Positions 6,103 to 7,513 of a DNA stretch of 7,513 bases are shown piece after piece. The notes under the pieces are model-generated. The model ran no database searches, had not been told where the DNA came from, and was given only the letters and a program-made list of their open reading frames with translations. The stretch covers positions 1 to 7,513 of the forward strand of contig CAYUHZ010000043.1 of assembly GCA_964444625.1 (NCBI GenBank), given 5' to 3'. Source of the stretch: CAYUHZ01 sp964444625 (GTDB lineage Bacteria > Patescibacteriota > Patescibacteriia > Patescibacteriales > GWC2-42-12). Within the stretch, counting starts at the first letter, position 1; each line of letters starts with the position of its first letter. The translations under genes and the position numbers were made by a program.

Positions 6103-6110
6103 ATGAATTT

Positions 6111-6512
6111 ATGAAATTTTCCACCAGAACAACTTACGGACTTCGAGCCATGATTCATTTAGCAAAAAATAATGGAGGAAAAAGCCTTTCTTTGGCTCAA
6201 ATTTCTCAAGCACAAGGCATCTCTCAGAAATATTTGGAAAAATTATTTATTTGTTTAAAAAAAAGTAATTTAGTGAAATCCGAGAAAGGCGTCGGCGGAG
6301 GATATAAATTGAATAATAAGCCGTCACGGATAAGGATTTATGACATCATTTTAGCGCTAGAGGGCGAGATCAATCTTTTTCATTGTCTCGTTGACAAGCA
6401 AAAAGTGACATGTGTTAAAAACTGCCAATGCGGAGCAAACAAAATAATGTCCAAATTACAGTTAGGCATTAATCAAACTTTAATTAATACCAAGTTAAAC
6501 CAATTATTATGA
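6111..6512 (+). CDS. Rrf2-family transcriptional regulator with clustered cysteines
   Basis: Rrf2 proteins (IscR, NsrR, RirA, CymR) are dimeric winged-helix regulators, many of which sense Fe-S status, NO or cysteine. The 133-residue protein starts MKFSTRTTYGLRAMIHLA, the typical first helix. The helix-turn-helix follows at about 26-50 (LAQISQAQGISQKYLEKLF) and the wing is KGVGGGYKL at 59-67. After the dimerisation helix (YDIILALEG, 77-85) come C92, C101, C105 and C107. This is a region like the IscR cluster-binding loop, though spacing differs (x8, x3, x1 here), so cluster binding is plausible but unproven. C48 lies in the HTH. Its stop overlaps the next start by four bases (ATGA), implying translational coupling with the L,D-transpeptidase. 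It has its own strong promoter and probably autoregulates. The ligand cannot be read from sequence. Confidence 0.9.
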   Translation: MKFSTRTTYGLRAMIHLAKNNGGKSLSLAQISQAQGISQKYLEKLFICLKKSNLVKSEKGVGGGYKLNNKPSRIRIYDIILALEGEINLFHCLVDKQKVTCVKNCQCGANKIMSKLQLGINQTLINTKLNQLL

Positions 6513-7255
6513 AGAAATCAGTTGTTATTATTATTTTTGGTTTAATGCTTTTTTTGTTTTCTCCAAGTATTTTAGCGCATGAGCAGGACAGCGATGGTGA
6601 TGGGATTAGCGATGATCTGGAATTATCGGTTTATCGTACCGATCCCAATAACAAAGATACTGATAATGATGGTTTTAGCGATTGGATTGAATTAAACAAT
6701 GGTTTTTCTCCGCATAATCAAAATAAGATTAAATTGGAAAAAAATGATCAGGATGTAGACGGTTTGTCAGATCGCATGGAATTGAATTTCAAGACAAACC
6801 TACTGAATGCTGATACTGATGGCGATGGCTATCGAGATGGCGAGGAAATAAGCAACGGTTTTGATCCGAATGATATTTTACCAACCGCAAAGCTGCCCAA
6901 AAAGATAGAAATTAACTTGGCTCGACAACAATTAAGCTATTTTTTGGGCGGCGTAAGGCTGGGGGAGTTTGCAGTTTCCAGCGGTAAGAACAACTCAACG
7001 CAACGGGGAAGTTTTACTATTGCCAATAAAGCGCCAAAAACTTGGTCGCCTTACGGATTATGGATGCCTTACTGGCTAGGAATAAAAAATACCAGGCTTG
7101 GCATTCACGAGTTGCCGATTTGGCCGAATGGCTATCGTGAAGGCAGTGATCATTTAGGCAAGCCAGTTTCTCATGGTTGCGTGCGCTTGGGCATTGGACC
7201 GGCTAAAATAATATATGATTGGGCAGAAACAGGAACACCGATAATCATATATTGA
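6509..7255 (+). CDS. Secreted L,D-transpeptidase (YkuD) with four calcium-binding TSP3-like repeats
   Basis: Predicted cell-envelope enzyme that forms L,D (3-3) peptidoglycan cross-links or attaches proteins to the wall. Residues 1-23 form a signal peptide (MKK, a hydrophobic stretch 4-18, likely cut after SILA). Four acidic thrombospondin type 3-like repeats follow: DSDGDGISDDLE (27-38), DTDNDGFSDWIE (50-61), DQDVDGLSDRME (80-91) and DTDGDGYRDGEE (102-113). These are expected to bind calcium. The YkuD domain covers about 131-248, with IHELP (H200) and the catalytic SHGCVRL (221-227, nucleophile C224, with H222 and R226). It ends TPIIIY with no anchor, so it is secreted or held by the repeats. 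The gene overlaps the Rrf2 regulator by four bases and is followed by an intrinsic terminator, making a two-gene operon. Domain calls are strong, but the exact substrate is unknown. Confidence 0.92.
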   Translation: MKKSVVIIIFGLMLFLFSPSILAHEQDSDGDGISDDLELSVYRTDPNNKDTDNDGFSDWIELNNGFSPHNQNKIKLEKNDQDVDGLSDRMELNFKTNLLNADTDGDGYRDGEEISNGFDPNDILPTAKLPKKIEINLARQQLSYFLGGVRLGEFAVSSGKNNSTQRGSFTIANKAPKTWSPYGLWMPYWLGIKNTRLGIHELPIWPNGYREGSDHLGKPVSHGCVRLGIGPAKIIYDWAETGTPIIIY

Positions 7256-7263
7256 GACTTGAG

Positions 7264-7283
7264 AAAAACCCAACGGGTTTTTT
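7264..7283 (+). terminator. Intrinsic terminator after the L,D-transpeptidase gene
   Basis: AAAAACCC (7264-7271), loop AAC, then GGGTTTTT (7275-7282) forms an 8-bp stem ending in a run of six T. It starts 9 bases after the stop codon and should end the Rrf2/L,D-transpeptidase transcript. Confidence 0.85.
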
Positions 7284-7290
7284 GAAAGCC

Positions 7291-7310
7291 TAGCTGCCGA
7301 TAGGCAGTTA
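7291..7310. repeat. Short hairpin between the terminator and the transposase gene
   Basis: TAGCTGCC and GGCAGTTA pair over eight positions (one G-T) around a GATA loop. The position upstream of a transposase gene suggests an insertion-sequence end or a structure that blocks read-through into the transposase. GCCTA (7288-7292) and TAGGC (7301-7305) offer an alternative pairing. The other end of the element is outside the window, so neither role can be confirmed. Confidence 0.35.
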
Positions 7311-7390
7311 AATTAATGTTTTTCCACTGGTTTAACAGCAGATTTTATGCTAAAATTAGAATATAAAATAATAATTTTAACATCAAATCT

Positions 7391-7513
7391 ATGTTTAAAT
7401 CACAAAGCTCATTTCAAAATTCATTGTTTGGAAATTTTGCGTTTAAGAATATAATTGAAAGAAATAAAGATCATCTATTGGTCAGATTAAATGAAAACAT
7501 CAATCTGCCATTT
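7391..7513 (+). CDS. Probable transposase N-terminus (IS5/IS1182-like), cut by window edge
   Basis: An ORF opens at ATG 7391 and runs 41 codons to the window edge without a stop. It begins MFKSQSSFQNSLFG and continues HLLVRLNENINLPF. The pattern of a short polar start, an SLF motif, and then a (H)xLVxLxxxI(N/D) segment recalls the N-terminal domain of IS5/IS1182-group transposases (DUF772 type). No catalytic DDE residues are in view. The leader is A/T-rich (TATAAA near 7364, no good -35) with no Shine-Dalgarno. It follows the terminator at 7264-7283, so it is a separate unit. The family call rests on a short stretch and is moderate. Reading frame and start are reasonable. Confidence 0.5.
   Translation, partial: MFKSQSSFQNSLFGNFAFKNIIERNKDHLLVRLNENINLPF

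Noticed and set aside
6103..6114. Three-codon ORF (ATG AAT TTA TGA) overlapping the Rrf2 start
   Set aside because: It is too short to judge, has no Shine-Dalgarno, and is expected by chance in A/T-rich DNA.

Overview
The window is AT-rich and gene-dense, with eight protein-coding genes, two tRNA genes and one decayed gene. It looks like a chromosome segment of a bacterium with a small genome and standard stops: TGA ends mtaB, the Rrf2 gene and the L,D-transpeptidase gene, so this is not the TGA-recoded code. Leaders are short and A/U-rich, none of the eight start codons has a clear Shine-Dalgarno sequence, and a small secreted protein pairs calcium-binding repeats with a YkuD domain. These traits, together with the protein sequence style, suggest Patescibacteria (Candidate Phyla Radiation), possibly a Parcubacteria-like lineage. 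That placement is inference.

Layout. 1-1379 (minus): replicative helicase DnaB, nearly complete and cut by the window edge. 1543-1760 (plus): tRNA-Lys(UUU) and tRNA-Thr(UGU), both with encoded CCA, followed after 50 bases by mtaB (1811-3064), the enzyme expected to methylthiolate t6A37 in ANN-decoding tRNAs. 3115-3440: a remnant of an ABC-2 transporter permease C-terminus, broken by several frameshifts and two stops. 3458-5558 (plus): rplI (bL9) and pyrG (CTP synthase), 10 bases apart. 5558-5611: a 24-bp perfect inverted repeat acting as a shared terminator for pyrG and the convergent rpmA (bL27, 5603-5890, minus).

5891-6110 is a divergent control region. A strong minus-strand promoter serves rpmA and a strong plus-strand promoter serves an Rrf2-family regulator (6111-6512) whose stop overlaps the start of a secreted L,D-transpeptidase (6509-7255). 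The two -35 boxes are arms of a perfect 9-bp inverted repeat. An intrinsic terminator follows at 7264-7283. From 7391 to the end is the N-terminus of a probable transposase.

The main themes are tRNA supply plus tRNA modification, ribosomal proteins, replication and pyrimidine nucleotide synthesis. A small accessory unit combines a cysteine-rich regulator with cell-wall cross-linking. The least ordinary items are the hidden ABC-2 pseudogene, the tRNA-mtaB cluster, the Rrf2-L,D-transpeptidase pair with its symmetric divergent promoter, and the lack of Shine-Dalgarno sequences. I found no CRISPR array, and no clearly new multi-gene system.
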